This document shows positions 7,595 through 18,522 of a stretch of 34,308 nucleotides of DNA, one piece after another. How positions within the stretch are numbered: position 1 is the stretch's first letter; every line of letters begins with the position of its first letter. Below the pieces are notes generated by a model, which was not told where the DNA came from, made no database searches, and worked only from the letters and a program-made list of their open reading frames with translations. The position numbers and the translations under genes are program-made. The DNA comes from Ilumatobacteraceae bacterium (lineage in GTDB: Bacteria; Actinomycetota; Acidimicrobiia; Acidimicrobiales; Ilumatobacteraceae): assembly GCA_022843125.1 (NCBI GenBank), contig JALHOG010000059.1:1-34308 (forward strand). The letters run 5' to 3'.

Positions 7595-9757
7595 ATGAGT
7601 ACGGGGATCCTGATCACCGATTTGGCTGGCGTGTCACGCCCTCGCGCGCTCGCAGCCGGGGAGGTACTCGTCGAGCAGGGCGACGAAGCCGACGAGGTGT
7701 TCGTCGTGCTCACGGGTCGCCTCGCTGCCGTGAGCTCCGCCACCGGTGCCGAGGTCGTCGTGGGATCACTCGGCCCGGGCGAGATCGTCGGTGAGATCAC
7801 CGTGATCGCCGGCGGTCGCCGAACGGCCACCCTGCGAGCCACGGAGCCCACCGAGGTGCTCGTGATCCCGCGGTACGAGTTCGAGGCGTGGTTGGGACGT
7901 CACCCGTCGTCGGCCGACGCCGTGTCGGCGGAGGCCCGTGCGCGAGTCGATCGCAGCCAGGTCGCGGCGATGGTCGCGCAGCTCGTTGGCGATGCGGAGC
8001 CGGAGACGATCCAGGCGGTCGTCGACCGGGTGGAGTGGCGTCGGCTCGTCGCCGGTGAGGTGCTGTTCGAGGAGGGCGACCCGTCCGACGCCGCCTACTT
8101 CGTGGTCTCGGGTCGCATCCTCGTCTTCGTGCGAGATGAGCACGGGGCAGCCCGCGCGTTGACCGAGTTGGGTCGCGGGCAGGTGGTGGGCGAACTCGGG
8201 TTGCTGGACCGGGCTCCGCGATCGGCGACTGTGCGAGCAGTGCGCGACACCACGCTCGCCCGGTTCAGCACCGAACTGTTCGACGACCTCGTGTTGCGCT
8301 CGCCCGCGCTCATGTTGCACGTCGCTCGCGGTCTGCTCACACGGCTGCGGCGTGAACCGCTCGTCGACGCCAGCCGCGCCGCGTCTGTCGCTGTCGCCGT
8401 CACTGCGCGCTGCGATGCCGATCCGGTTGTCGACGCGATCGAAGGCGCGATGGCCACATTCGGATCGGTCCGTCGCCTGTCGAGCGGGACCGTCGACCGG
8501 ATCCTCAACCGGCCCGACATCGCACAGGCCGATCGTGACCATGTCGGCGTGCCACGCCTGTCCGAGTTCCTGCACGAAGCCGACGTCGGTAACGACTACC
8601 TCCTCCTCCAGACCGACCCGACGGTCACGGGATGGACCCGCCGGGCGGTACGCCAGGCTGACCGCGTGGTGATCGTGTGCTCGGCGCGACCCGATGCCGA
8701 CGAGCGGCGACACGTGCGCGACCTGCTGCTCGAGGTCAGCGATCTCGAACACGTCACGGCGATGCTCGCCGTGCTCCACCCCGCCACGGCCGATCGACCT
8801 CGCGGCACGGCAGACCTGCTCCGCGACTTCGGCGTCGACGACGTGGTGCACATCCGGGCGGGTGTTCCGGGCGACCTCGCGCGTCTCGGCAGGTTGGCGA
8901 GTGGGAACGGTGTCGGCGTGGTGCTGAGCGGTGGCGGTGCCCGTGGGTTCGCCCACCTCGGCGTCTACCGTGCGCTCGTCGAAGCCGGCGTGCCGATCGA
9001 CGCGATCTGTGGCACGTCGATCGGTGCGGTGTTCGCGGGTGGTATCGCCACCGGCATGACCCACGCCGAGCTCGTGCCTGCGGCCGAGCGCCTGTTCCAC
9101 AAGCTGCTCGACTACACGGTGCCGGTCGTGTCGCTCATGAAGGGTGAGCGGATCAGCGCGAGCATCGCCGAGGTCTTCGACGGCTGGGACATCGAGGACC
9201 TCCTCGTGCCGTACTACTGCGTGTCGACCAACCTCACCCGCTCTCGGTTGGAGATCCATCGTCGCGGCGACGCGTTCCGTGCGATCCGTGCCAGCGTCGC
9301 GATCCCTGGCATCCTGCCGCCCGTGCCGATGGGGGACGACTTGCTGGTCGATGGCGGAGTGCTCGACAACATGCCGTTCGTGCCGATGCGCGCCGATCCT
9401 CGGATCAACACCGTGCTCGCGGTCGACGTCGCGCCCGAGCGCGGGCCGCGCGCCAGGGGCGACTTCGGGACGTCGGTGTCGGGCATGCGAGCGCTCGGTG
9501 GGCGGATCCGCCGGCAGCCGACGCCGTACCCGAGCATCAGCGCCGTGTTGCTGCGCAGCATGCTCGTGGGCGCGGTGCACAACCAGCGCAACGCGCTGAG
9601 CGGCGGTGCGGTCGATCTCCACCTCGACCTCGACCTGCCCGGCGTGGGGCTCCTCGATTTCGAGCGGGTCCGGGAGGTCGAGGCCTTGGGCTACGAGGCG
9701 TCGTCGGAACGGATCGCGACGTGGGCAGCGCAGGCCGGATGGGCGGGCGTCTCGTGA
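7595..9757 (+). CDS. Patatin-like phospholipase with two cyclic-nucleotide-binding domains
   Basis: A 720-residue protein of the NTE/patatin class. Two CNB domains come first. CNB1 is about residues 8-125 with phosphate-binding cassette GEIVGEITVIAGGRRTATL; CNB2 is about 145-255 with GELGLLDRAPRSATVRA. Both keep the Glu and Arg that contact the cyclic phosphate in this fold. A Rossmann-like linker (TDPTVTGWTRRAVRQADRVV) follows, then the patatin domain: oxyanion motif GGGARGFAHLG near 446, nucleophile elbow GTSIG near 473, and catalytic Asp in LLVDGGVLDNMP near 586. It should hydrolyse (lyso)phospholipids under cyclic-nucleotide control at the inner membrane face. No N-terminal membrane helix is seen. 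The upstream extension to 7490 overlaps the MFS gene and is rejected. Its stop overlaps the permease start (GTGA at 9754). Confidence 0.93.
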   Translation: MSTGILITDLAGVSRPRALAAGEVLVEQGDEADEVFVVLTGRLAAVSSATGAEVVVGSLGPGEIVGEITVIAGGRRTATLRATEPTEVLVIPRYEFEAWLGRHPSSADAVSAEARARVDRSQVAAMVAQLVGDAEPETIQAVVDRVEWRRLVAGEVLFEEGDPSDAAYFVVSGRILVFVRDEHGAARALTELGRGQVVGELGLLDRAPRSATVRAVRDTTLARFSTELFDDLVLRSPALMLHVARGLLTRLRREPLVDASRAASVAVAVTARCDADPVVDAIEGAMATFGSVRRLSSGTVDRILNRPDIAQADRDHVGVPRLSEFLHEADVGNDYLLLQTDPTVTGWTRRAVRQADRVVIVCSARPDADERRHVRDLLLEVSDLEHVTAMLAVLHPATADRPRGTADLLRDFGVDDVVHIRAGVPGDLARLGRLASGNGVGVVLSGGGARGFAHLGVYRALVEAGVPIDAICGTSIGAVFAGGIATGMTHAELVPAAERLFHKLLDYTVPVVSLMKGERISASIAEVFDGWDIEDLLVPYYCVSTNLTRSRLEIHRRGDAFRAIRASVAIPGILPPVPMGDDLLVDGGVLDNMPFVPMRADPRINTVLAVDVAPERGPRARGDFGTSVSGMRALGGRIRRQPTPYPSISAVLLRSMLVGAVHNQRNALSGGAVDLHLDLDLPGVGLLDFERVREVEALGYEASSERIATWAAQAGWAGVS

Positions 9758-10797
9758 TCCTGTTGACGTTCCGCGATCTCACGCACCGCTCCGTCCGGTT
9801 CGTCGTCGTCACGGTGCTGGGCAGCGTCGTGTTCGCGCTGCTGTTCGTGATGACCGGGCTCGTCGAGCAGTTCAACCGCGAACCGTTCGACGCGGTCGAC
9901 GGGATCGGCGGGTCGGGATGGGTGCTCGCGGAGGGCATCTCGGGCCCGTTCACCGCGGCGTCGTCGATGCCCGCCGACACCGGCGCCGCGATCGATGCCG
10001 ATGTGGTCGCACCGGTGGTGGCAGCCAGGTCGAGCCTGGCGTTCGACGGTGGTGTCGAGGAGATCGTGCTGGTCGGACACGATGTCGGAGGGCTCGGAGC
10101 GCCGCCCGTGACCGACGGTCGGGCGATCGAGGCCGATGGCGAGGTGGTGATCGACGCCTCACTCGGGATCGGCATCGGTGACGAGGTCGGCGTCGCCGGC
10201 CGCGCGTTCACGGTGGTCGGACACACCGTCGACTCGACGATCCTCGCCGGCATCCCGCTCGTGTTCGTCGACGTGGCAGCCGCCCAGCAACTCGTGTTCC
10301 GCAGCACCGAGGTGGTGAGCGGCTTCCTGGTCGACGGCGAGGTGCGAGCGCTCGCGCCGGGCACGGCACTGGTCGGATCCGGCGACGTCGCCACCGACAC
10401 CCTCGGCCCGCTCGACGGTGCGATCGCATCGGTCGATCTCGTGCGCGCCCTGCTGTGGGTGGTGGCCGCGATCATCATCGGCGCCGTCGTCTACCTGTCG
10501 GCGCTCGAACGCCAGCGTGACATCGCGGTGCTGAAGGCGGTCGGTGTGTCGAACCGGACGCTGCTGGCGAGCCTCGCGCTGCAGGCGGTGCTGGTGGCGC
10601 TCGTCGCGGTGCTGGTCGCGATCGGACTGCAGGCGATCCTCGCCCCCGCGTTCCCACTCCGCGTGCGCGTGCCGGCGCGTGCGTTCTGGCAGGTGCCGGT
10701 GCTGGCGGTGGTGGTTGCCCTCGCAGCATCGTTCGCGGGTATGCGTCGGGTGGTGCGGGCCGACCCGGCGCTCGCGTTCGCAGGGGCCGGGGGCTGA
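9754..10797 (+). CDS. ABC transporter permease, FtsX/MacB type
   Basis: A 347-residue permease with type VII (MacB/FtsX/LolCE) topology. One N-terminal helix (RFVVVTVLGSVVFALLFVMTG) is followed by an extracytoplasmic domain of about 200 residues. Three C-terminal helices come next (LLWVVAAIIIGAVVYLSAL; LALQAVLVALVAVLVAIGLQAIL; QVPVLAVVVALAASFAGM). The loop ERQRDIAVLKAVGVSNR is the conserved FtsX-family coupling segment. Such permeases do not form a central pore; they transmit ATPase motion to extract or move lipids, lipoproteins or peptides. The GTG at 9754 overlaps the lipase stop by 4 nt, and an ATG at 9739 is an alternative. The ATPase gene starts 1 nt after the stop. In Mycobacterium tuberculosis, Rv2563 (from memory) is a similar protein labelled glutamine transport, a label its topology does not support. 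Confidence 0.9.
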   Translation: MILLTFRDLTHRSVRFVVVTVLGSVVFALLFVMTGLVEQFNREPFDAVDGIGGSGWVLAEGISGPFTAASSMPADTGAAIDADVVAPVVAARSSLAFDGGVEEIVLVGHDVGGLGAPPVTDGRAIEADGEVVIDASLGIGIGDEVGVAGRAFTVVGHTVDSTILAGIPLVFVDVAAAQQLVFRSTEVVSGFLVDGEVRALAPGTALVGSGDVATDTLGPLDGAIASVDLVRALLWVVAAIIIGAVVYLSALERQRDIAVLKAVGVSNRTLLASLALQAVLVALVAVLVAIGLQAILAPAFPLRVRVPARAFWQVPVLAVVVALAASFAGMRRVVRADPALAFAGAGG

Positions 10798-10798
10798 C

Positions 10799-11749
10799 GT
10801 GGGGCACCTCTCGGTCAGCGATCTCGTCGTCGAGTTCGTCCACGACGGCTATGCGGTGCGACCGCTCGACGAGCTGTCGTTCGAGGGTGAGGCGGGCGAG
10901 CTCGTGGTGCTGCTGGGCCCGTCCGGCTGTGGCAAGACCACGCTGCTGTCGTGCCTGGGCGGCATCCTCACGCCGACGTCGGGCACGATCCGGCTCGGCG
11001 ACACCGACGTCACCGCGCTGCGCGGACGGGCGCTCGAGCAGTACCGGCGTACGCAGGTCGGGTTCGTGTTCCAGGCGTTCAACCTGATCCCGTCGCTCTC
11101 GGCTCGGGAGAACATCGCGATGCCGATGATCCTCACCGGCCACGACCGGCAGCGGGCGTTCGCCCGTGCCGACGAGTTGCTCGCCCTGGTCGGGATGAGC
11201 GACCGTGCGAACCACCGCCCGCCAAAGCTGTCGGGCGGCCAGCAGCAGCGGATCGCCGTCGCGCGCGGGTTGGGTCACGAACCGCCGCTGCTGCTCGCCG
11301 ACGAGCCCACCGCGAACCTCGACCACATCCAGGCCGAAGCGATCATCCGGCTGCTTCGCGAGCTGCGTTCGCAGGGTCGCACGATCGTGGTGTCGACGCA
11401 CGATGCCCGGCTCGTACCGGTCGCCGACCGAATCGTGCAGATGGTGCCCGTCGCGGCTGTCGACACCGCACAGCCGGCGCGGGTGACGTTGCCGGCAGGT
11501 GCATCGCTGTTCGAGCAGGGCGACCCGTCCGATCTCGTCTACCTGATCGATGCGGGCGAGATCGACGTGATCCGCATCCTCGCCGACGGCGGCGAGGAGC
11601 ACCTGGCCCGACTACGCAGCGGGCACTACATCGGTGAGCTCGGCCCGCTGATGGGCTTCCCGCGGTCGGCGTCGGCCCGCGCGGCGACCGACGTCGAGCT
11701 CACCGCGCTCAGCCCCAGCGAGTTCCGCGACCGCTTCCTCCACCGCTGA
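10799..11749 (+). CDS. ABC ATPase fused to a C-terminal cyclic-nucleotide-binding domain
   Basis: A 316-residue ATP-binding subunit of the LolD/MacB subfamily with an added sensor. ATPase motifs: Walker A GPSGCGKTTL near residue 40; Q-loop in VFQAFNLIPSLSARENI; signature LSGGQQQR near 144; Walker B LLLADEPTANLD near 164; H-loop STHD near 199. From about residue 222 a CNB domain follows (LPAGASLFEQGDPSDLVYLIDAGEIDV), whose phosphate-binding cassette GELGPLMGFPRSASARA keeps Glu and Arg. The GTG at 10799 is 1 nt after the permease stop and is preceded by a G-rich ribosome binding site, so the two are translationally linked. Transport driven by this ATPase could be gated by cAMP or cGMP, in parallel with the upstream lipase. 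Rv2564 of M. tuberculosis, recalled as an ABC protein with a CNB domain, appears to be the counterpart. Confidence 0.92.
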   Translation: MGHLSVSDLVVEFVHDGYAVRPLDELSFEGEAGELVVLLGPSGCGKTTLLSCLGGILTPTSGTIRLGDTDVTALRGRALEQYRRTQVGFVFQAFNLIPSLSARENIAMPMILTGHDRQRAFARADELLALVGMSDRANHRPPKLSGGQQQRIAVARGLGHEPPLLLADEPTANLDHIQAEAIIRLLRELRSQGRTIVVSTHDARLVPVADRIVQMVPVAAVDTAQPARVTLPAGASLFEQGDPSDLVYLIDAGEIDVIRILADGGEEHLARLRSGHYIGELGPLMGFPRSASARAATDVELTALSPSEFRDRFLHR

Positions 11750-11807
11750 GCCAGTCCACGCCGGCGCTCTGGTCGATCCGACCCGCGTCGTGCCACGCTC
11801 GACCCTC

Positions 11808-11813
11808 TACGCT
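11808..11813 (+). promoter_or_regulatory. Candidate -10 element for tRNA-Lys
   Basis: TACGCT lies 25 nt upstream of the mature tRNA 5' end. No strong -35 hexamer is visible. Confidence 0.35.
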
Positions 11814-11838
11814 GGTCGCTGCGCGCCTGGCGCGCGAT

Positions 11839-11913
11839 GCGCCTCTAGCTCAACGGCAGAGCAGCGGGCTTTTAACCCGTTGGTTCAGGGTTCGAAACCC
11901 TGGGGGCGCACCA
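11839..11913 (+). tRNA. tRNA-Lys (anticodon TTT), CCA encoded
   Basis: A full cloverleaf can be drawn. The acceptor stem GCGCCTC pairs with GGGGCGC (one T-G pair), and the D stem GCTC pairs with GAGC. The anticodon stem GCGGG/CCCGT encloses loop CTTTTAA, giving anticodon TTT. The T stem CAGGG/CCCTG encloses TTCGAAA. The discriminator is A at 11910 and CCA is encoded at 11911-11913. The body is 72 nt. It is transcribed toward the SMP-30-like gene, which starts 24 nt later. Confidence 0.97.
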
Positions 11914-11937
11914 CGATCGAACTGAGGGGGTCCGACG

Positions 11938-12831
11938 ATGGCCGAGATGACGTCACGGGTGCTCGTCGAGGGGCGGCACTTCTGCGAAGGGCCGCGCTGG
12001 CACGAGGGGCGGTTCTGGTTCAGCGACTTCTACGCGCACGAGGTGTGCTCCGTCGGTCTCGGCGGCGACGTCCGCACCGAGCTCGCACTCGGCGACGAGC
12101 AGCCGTCGGGCCTTGGCTGGCTCCCTGACGGGCGCCTGCTCGTGGTGGGGATGACGAAGCGGCAGGTGCTGCGGCGCGACACCGATGGCACGGTCGCTGT
12201 GCACGCAGATCTCGGCGACATCGCCACCTTCCACGCCAACGACATGCTGGTCACACCCGACGGTGACGCGTACGTCGGCAACTTCGGCTTCGACCTCGAC
12301 GGGCTGCTCCTGGCCGAGGGCGAGGAAGGGCTGCTCGGCCGGCTGTTCACCGACCCTGCGCCCTTCATGGCGAAACTCGCCCACGTGTCGGCCGACGGCG
12401 ACGCGTCGGTCGCGGCCGACGACGTGCTCTTCCCGAACGGGATGGTGCTGTTCGACGGTGGGCGCACGCTCGTGGTCGCCCAGACGCTCGGCATGGAGCT
12501 CACTGCATTCGACCGAGCCGAAGACGGCACGCTGTCGAACCGACGCGTGTGGGCATCGCTCGCCCAACCCGACGGATCGTTCATCGCGCCCGACGGCATC
12601 TGCGCCGATGCCGACGGTGCCATCTGGGTCGCCAACGCGCTCGCGCCGATGGTCGTGCGTGTCACCGAGGGCGGCGCGATCACCGACACCGTCACCACGT
12701 CGCAGAACGCGTACGCCTGCTGCGTCGGCGGGCCCGACGGCCGGCACCTGCTCGTGTGTACCGCCCAGACATCGGTCCACACCGTCGCCGCAGCGGAACC
12801 CCTCGGCAAGCTCGAGCTCGTCCAGCTGTAG
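11938..12831 (+). CDS. SMP-30/gluconolactonase/LRE-family beta-propeller hydrolase
   Basis: A 297-residue six-bladed beta-propeller of the SMP-30/gluconolactonase family, which hydrolyses sugar lactones or related esters with a bound divalent metal. Visible blade motifs: EGPRWHEGRFWFSDFYAHEV at the N-terminus (first metal Glu), FHANDMLVTPDGDAYVGNFG (Asn/Asp of the site), LFPNGMVLFDGGRTLVVAQT, and APDGICADADGAIWVANA. Length is typical. The ATG follows a GA-rich ribosome binding site (GAGGGGG). The gene lies 24 nt after tRNA-Lys and ends 2 nt before a large inverted repeat that probably terminates it. The lactone substrate cannot be named. Confidence 0.9.
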   Translation: MAEMTSRVLVEGRHFCEGPRWHEGRFWFSDFYAHEVCSVGLGGDVRTELALGDEQPSGLGWLPDGRLLVVGMTKRQVLRRDTDGTVAVHADLGDIATFHANDMLVTPDGDAYVGNFGFDLDGLLLAEGEEGLLGRLFTDPAPFMAKLAHVSADGDASVAADDVLFPNGMVLFDGGRTLVVAQTLGMELTAFDRAEDGTLSNRRVWASLAQPDGSFIAPDGICADADGAIWVANALAPMVVRVTEGGAITDTVTTSQNAYACCVGGPDGRHLLVCTAQTSVHTVAAAEPLGKLELVQL

Positions 12832-12833
12832 CG

Positions 12834-12909
12834 GTGTGACGGATTGGGTCAGACCAACTCCGTCACGGCTCGACCTGTGACGGAGTTGGTCTGACCCAAT
12901 CCGTCACAC
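12834..12909. repeat. Perfect 33-bp inverted repeat, double-palindrome element
   Basis: The left arm 12834-12866 and right arm 12877-12909 are exact reverse complements separated by a 10-nt loop (12867-12876). Each arm is itself a near-perfect palindrome: TGACGGA and TCCGTCA flank a core of GGTCAGACC. It sits between the convergent SMP-30-like and glgB genes, 2-3 nt from each stop codon, so it can act as a bidirectional transcription stop. There is no T-tract. The palindrome-within-palindrome form resembles paired REP-type units rather than a simple terminator. Confidence 0.85.
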
Positions 12910-12912
12910 TCG

Positions 12913-14820
12913 TCACGCTGGGGCTAGGGCGAGGGCGCCGAGCGGGGGGAGGTCGACGACGATCGACTGGTGGAAGTCGTGGGAGTCGAGCGGGGTGGTG
13001 TCGACCCCACCGTGGTTGCCGACTCCACTGCCGCCGTATTCGGTGGCGTCGCTGTTGAGCAGTTCGACCCAGTGGCCCGCCGACGGCACACCGAGGCGGT
13101 AGTTGTGCTGCGGCGTCGGCGTCGCGTTGATCACCACCAACACCGGTCGGCTCTCGCCGGTCGGGTCGACGCGCAACCACGCGAACACGCTCTGCGCTGA
13201 GTCGTGCGCCTCCACCCACCGCATTCCGGGCCCGCCGTCGTTCGACGCGAAGTCGCCGCGATGCATGGCAGGCTCGTTGCGGTACAGGGCGTTGAGGTCG
13301 GCCACGAGGGTGCGGACCCCGCTGTGCATCGGCGCGTCGTGGAGGCCCCAGTCGAGCGTCGACTCGTGGTTCCACTCCGACCACGAAGCGAGTTCGCACC
13401 CCATGAACAGCAGCTTCTTGCCGGGCTGGAACCACTGCATGGCGTAGAGCAGCCTGAGGTTCGCGAACCGTTGCCAGTCGTCGCCCGGCATCTTGCGCAA
13501 CAACGACCCCTTGCCGTGCACCACCTCGTCGTGGCTCAGCGGCAGCACATAGTTCTCGCTGCCCATGTACACCGAACGGAACGTGACCTCCCCGTGGTGC
13601 CAGCGCCGATGGATCGGATCGCGCTCCATGTACTGCAACGTGTCGTGCATCCAGCCCATGTCCCACTTGCCGCCGAACCCGAGCCCGCCGAGGTAGGTGG
13701 GCCGGCTCACACCACCCCACGCCGTCGACTCCTCGGCATGGGTGACGATGTCGGGAAACTCGCCGTACACCGCCTCGTTGAACTGGCGCATGAAGTCGAT
13801 CGCCTCGAGGTTCTCGCGGCCGCCGTACTCGTTGGGGATCCACTCGCCTTCCTTGCGCGAGTAGTCGAGGTACAGCATCGACGCCACCGCATCGACCCGC
13901 AGACCGTCGGCGTGATAGCGGTCGAGCCAGCACATCGCGCTCGAGATCAGGAACGAACGCACCTCGTTGCGGCCGTAATTGAAGATCGCCGAGTTCCAGT
14001 CGGGGTGGTAGCCCTGCCGCGGGTCGGCGTGCTCGTAGAGGTGCGTCCCGTCGAACTCGTACAGGCCGTGCTGATCGTTCGGGAAGTGCGACGGCACCCA
14101 GTCGAAGAGCACACCCACGCCCCGCTGATGGAGGTGGTCGATCATCGCCATCATGTCCTGCGGGCTCCCGAACCGCGAGGTGGGTGCGAAGAAGCCGGTG
14201 GTCTGATACCCCCACGACCCGTAGAACGGATGCTCCATCAGCGGCAGGAACTCGACGTGGGTGAACCCATGTGCGAGGCAGTGCGCGGCGAGCGGTTCGG
14301 CGAGATCGCGGTAGTTCGGGAACCGCTGACCCTCGTGGACGGTGCGCCCCCACGATCCGAGGTGCACCTCGTAGATCGACATCGGGGCGTCGATCGCATT
14401 GCGGGCGCCGCGGTTCGCCATCCAGTCGGCGTCGTTCCAGTCGTAGGAGATGTCGGCGATGAGTGAGTCGATCGAGGGCGCCAGGTGGTGCGCCGCGCCG
14501 ACGGGATCGGACTTGTCGAATCGGGCGCCCGACTCTGCGGTCACCCGGTAGCGATAGGTGGTGCCGACGCCGGCGTGCTCGACCCAGCCGCTCCACACGC
14601 CCGACGAACCCTGCGGGTGCAGCGGGGTCTCACCCGCCCAACCGTCGAAGTCGCCGACCACGTGCACGGCGCGGGCCGCCGGCGCCCACACTGCGAAACG
14701 CACCCCACCCTCGGCGAGCGGTTGCGCGCCGAACTGGTCGTGGAGACGGCGATGGGTCCCCTCGTTGAACAGGTGCAGATCGAGGTCTGCGATCGAGCGG
14801 GTCGTCGGCTGGTGGTTCAT
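12913..14820 (-). CDS. glgB: 1,4-alpha-glucan branching enzyme
   Basis: A 635-residue GH13 branching enzyme that makes alpha-1,6 branches in glycogen or related glucans in the cytoplasm. An N-terminal CBM48 (GVRFAVWAPAARAVHVVGDFDGW) precedes the catalytic barrel. The conserved GH13 regions are in order: region I VLFDWVPSHF; region II DGLRVDAVAS with the nucleophile Asp near 307; region III THAEEST with the acid/base Glu near 364; region IV LPLSHDEVVHGKG near 430. It is about 100 residues shorter than mycobacterial GlgB, consistent with one CBM48 instead of two N-terminal modules. Its ATG overlaps the maltokinase stop (ATGA at 14817-14820), so the earlier in-frame start at 14865 is unlikely. 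It is last in the glgE-mak-glgB operon. Confidence 0.96.
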   Translation of the reverse strand: MNHQPTTRSIADLDLHLFNEGTHRRLHDQFGAQPLAEGGVRFAVWAPAARAVHVVGDFDGWAGETPLHPQGSSGVWSGWVEHAGVGTTYRYRVTAESGARFDKSDPVGAAHHLAPSIDSLIADISYDWNDADWMANRGARNAIDAPMSIYEVHLGSWGRTVHEGQRFPNYRDLAEPLAAHCLAHGFTHVEFLPLMEHPFYGSWGYQTTGFFAPTSRFGSPQDMMAMIDHLHQRGVGVLFDWVPSHFPNDQHGLYEFDGTHLYEHADPRQGYHPDWNSAIFNYGRNEVRSFLISSAMCWLDRYHADGLRVDAVASMLYLDYSRKEGEWIPNEYGGRENLEAIDFMRQFNEAVYGEFPDIVTHAEESTAWGGVSRPTYLGGLGFGGKWDMGWMHDTLQYMERDPIHRRWHHGEVTFRSVYMGSENYVLPLSHDEVVHGKGSLLRKMPGDDWQRFANLRLLYAMQWFQPGKKLLFMGCELASWSEWNHESTLDWGLHDAPMHSGVRTLVADLNALYRNEPAMHRGDFASNDGGPGMRWVEAHDSAQSVFAWLRVDPTGESRPVLVVINATPTPQHNYRLGVPSAGHWVELLNSDATEYGGSGVGNHGGVDTTPLDSHDFHQSIVVDLPPLGALALAPA

Positions 14821-16426
14821 CGTCTGATCATCTCCGTGACTGCCGCGAGTGGGGCCCCGACCCACTCCGGACGGTTGGCGAGCTCGTACCTGATCTCATA
14901 GAGGCCCTTGTCGAGCAGGTACAGGCGGAGCAGCAACTCGGCGTCGGCCCGATCGGCCGGCACGAGGTGAGCCGCCTCGACTGCCGTGAGGTATTCGTCG
15001 ACGATCGCACGGTTGAGGCGTTCGGTCCAGGCGTCGCGAGCTGCGTCGAGTTCGCCTCGCTGTGCTTCGGCGACCGCCCCCGCCATCGACGCGAGGCGCA
15101 GGGCGTGGCGACCGAGATAGTCGACCGAGCGCAAGAGCCCGGCGACGTCGCTGAGTGGAGACCGCTGCACGACCCGGCGGTAGATCGGTTGGCCCGGCTC
15201 GCCCTCGAAGTCGATGAAGACGATGTCGTGATCGTCGCCGGTCGCGGTGCTCAGGATCTGCCCGAGGTGGAGGTCGCCGTGCACGCGGATCCGGACCGCG
15301 TCGACCACATGTGCGCGCAAGCGGTCGAACGGTTCGAGCAACCGGTCGGGATCGCCGTCGACGAGTTCGAGCGCTCGCTCCCGGTCGAGCTCGCGGTGCA
15401 TCGCCGGGTCGTCGGCCAGGAGTTGTGACAACGCCGACTGCGTCGCGTCCAGGCTCGAACGCAGCGCTGCGAGCAGGCCGTCCTGCCACTCGTGGGTGAA
15501 GTGAACCGGGCGCATCCGCTCGGCTGTCGCGGTATTGGAGCCGTTCGAGCCCTCGTCTGACGCAGGGGCGGCGAGTGCAGCGTGCAGTTCTGCCGTGCGG
15601 CGGCCGATCAGGCGCGCGAGGGGGACGTGGCGGTCGTCGAAAGCGGACCCGTCGAACAGCTCACGCTGCAGTTTCTCGCCCAGGATCGACCAGAGGTCGC
15701 CCTCGTTCGCGACCGCATCGTGCACCACCAGCACGTCGACACAACCACCGTCGCCGGCGGCACCTGCAGCCGCAGCGAGGCGCAGCTCCAACGTCGCCGC
15801 CAGTTCGGGCGCGTACGGGAAGTGGTGGCGGGCGAGGTGTGCCGACAGCTCGGCGTCCGGGTTCGGGCCTGGTTCGAGACGACGGATCAGCTTGGCGATG
15901 TGCTCGGTGCCGACGAGCACCGACGAGTTGGACTGCTCGACCGACAACGGGCGGATCCGGGCAGGGTGCGCCACCCCGCGGGCGCGTCCGGGATTCCCGA
16001 CGACGACACCACCGCGGCCGCTGTGGCGGTCGGTGACGAATGCGGCGCCGACGACGATCGCGGCGCTGTCGGGCAGCGCCATCGCGTCGACGAGCAGGCG
16101 GTCGTGGTCGAGCCGCGAGATCACGCGGACGTCGTCGGGTGTGAGCCCGCTGCGTTCGGTGGTCACGACGGCGACCGGCACCGTGTAGCGCTGGTCGGGC
16201 CCGTCGACGAATGTCGCCCGCAACGCGATGAGGGTCACGACATCGCTCTCGCGTGTGCCCCCCAGGGTGATCGGGACCGCGGCTTCAGCGACGAGCCCGC
16301 GCAGCATCGACTGCTTGCCCGCGAACCAGCGCCTGCTCGGCAACCATCCGGCGATCGACGCCAGCCACATCGGGTCGATCCCGGCGTCGTCGGTGCGCTC
16401 GAGGATGCGCTCGCCGGGCTCGTCGT

Positions 16427-16430
<4 letters not shown>
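14817..16430 (-). CDS. mak: Maltokinase (Mak/Pep2-like)
   Basis: A 537-residue sugar kinase predicted to make maltose-1-phosphate from maltose and ATP, the donor used by GlgE. The N-terminal cap carries the typical WLPSRRWFAGK segment. The C-terminal lobe has the aminoglycoside-phosphotransferase-like catalytic loop RVHGDLHLGQIL and metal-binding FIDFEGEP, followed by the conserved region DVAGLLRSVDYLGRHA. It overlaps glgE upstream and glgB downstream, each by 4 nt (ATGA), which indicates strict translational coupling. In many actinobacteria Mak is fused to or paired with trehalose synthase TreS; no treS is in this window. Confidence 0.93.
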
Positions 16431-18430
<2,000 letters not shown>

Positions 18431-18522
18431 GAGCGATGGGTCACCTTCGTGGGCGTGGCGCGGTTCGTTCATGATGTTCGCCGCGCGATCGTCGATTCTC
18501 GGGGCTGGGAGCATGCGGTCGT

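Noticed and set aside
7766..9622. 618-residue minus-strand ORF opposite the patatin gene
   Set aside because: Antisense shadow; no motif, and the CNB and patatin motifs are on the plus strand.
9754..11749. Glutamine transporter annotation for the ABC genes
   Set aside because: The permease has MacB/FtsX topology with a large external domain, and there is no amino-acid-binding protein nearby.
13204..14466. 420-residue plus-strand ORF opposite glgB
   Set aside because: No domain; glgB motifs are complete on the minus strand.
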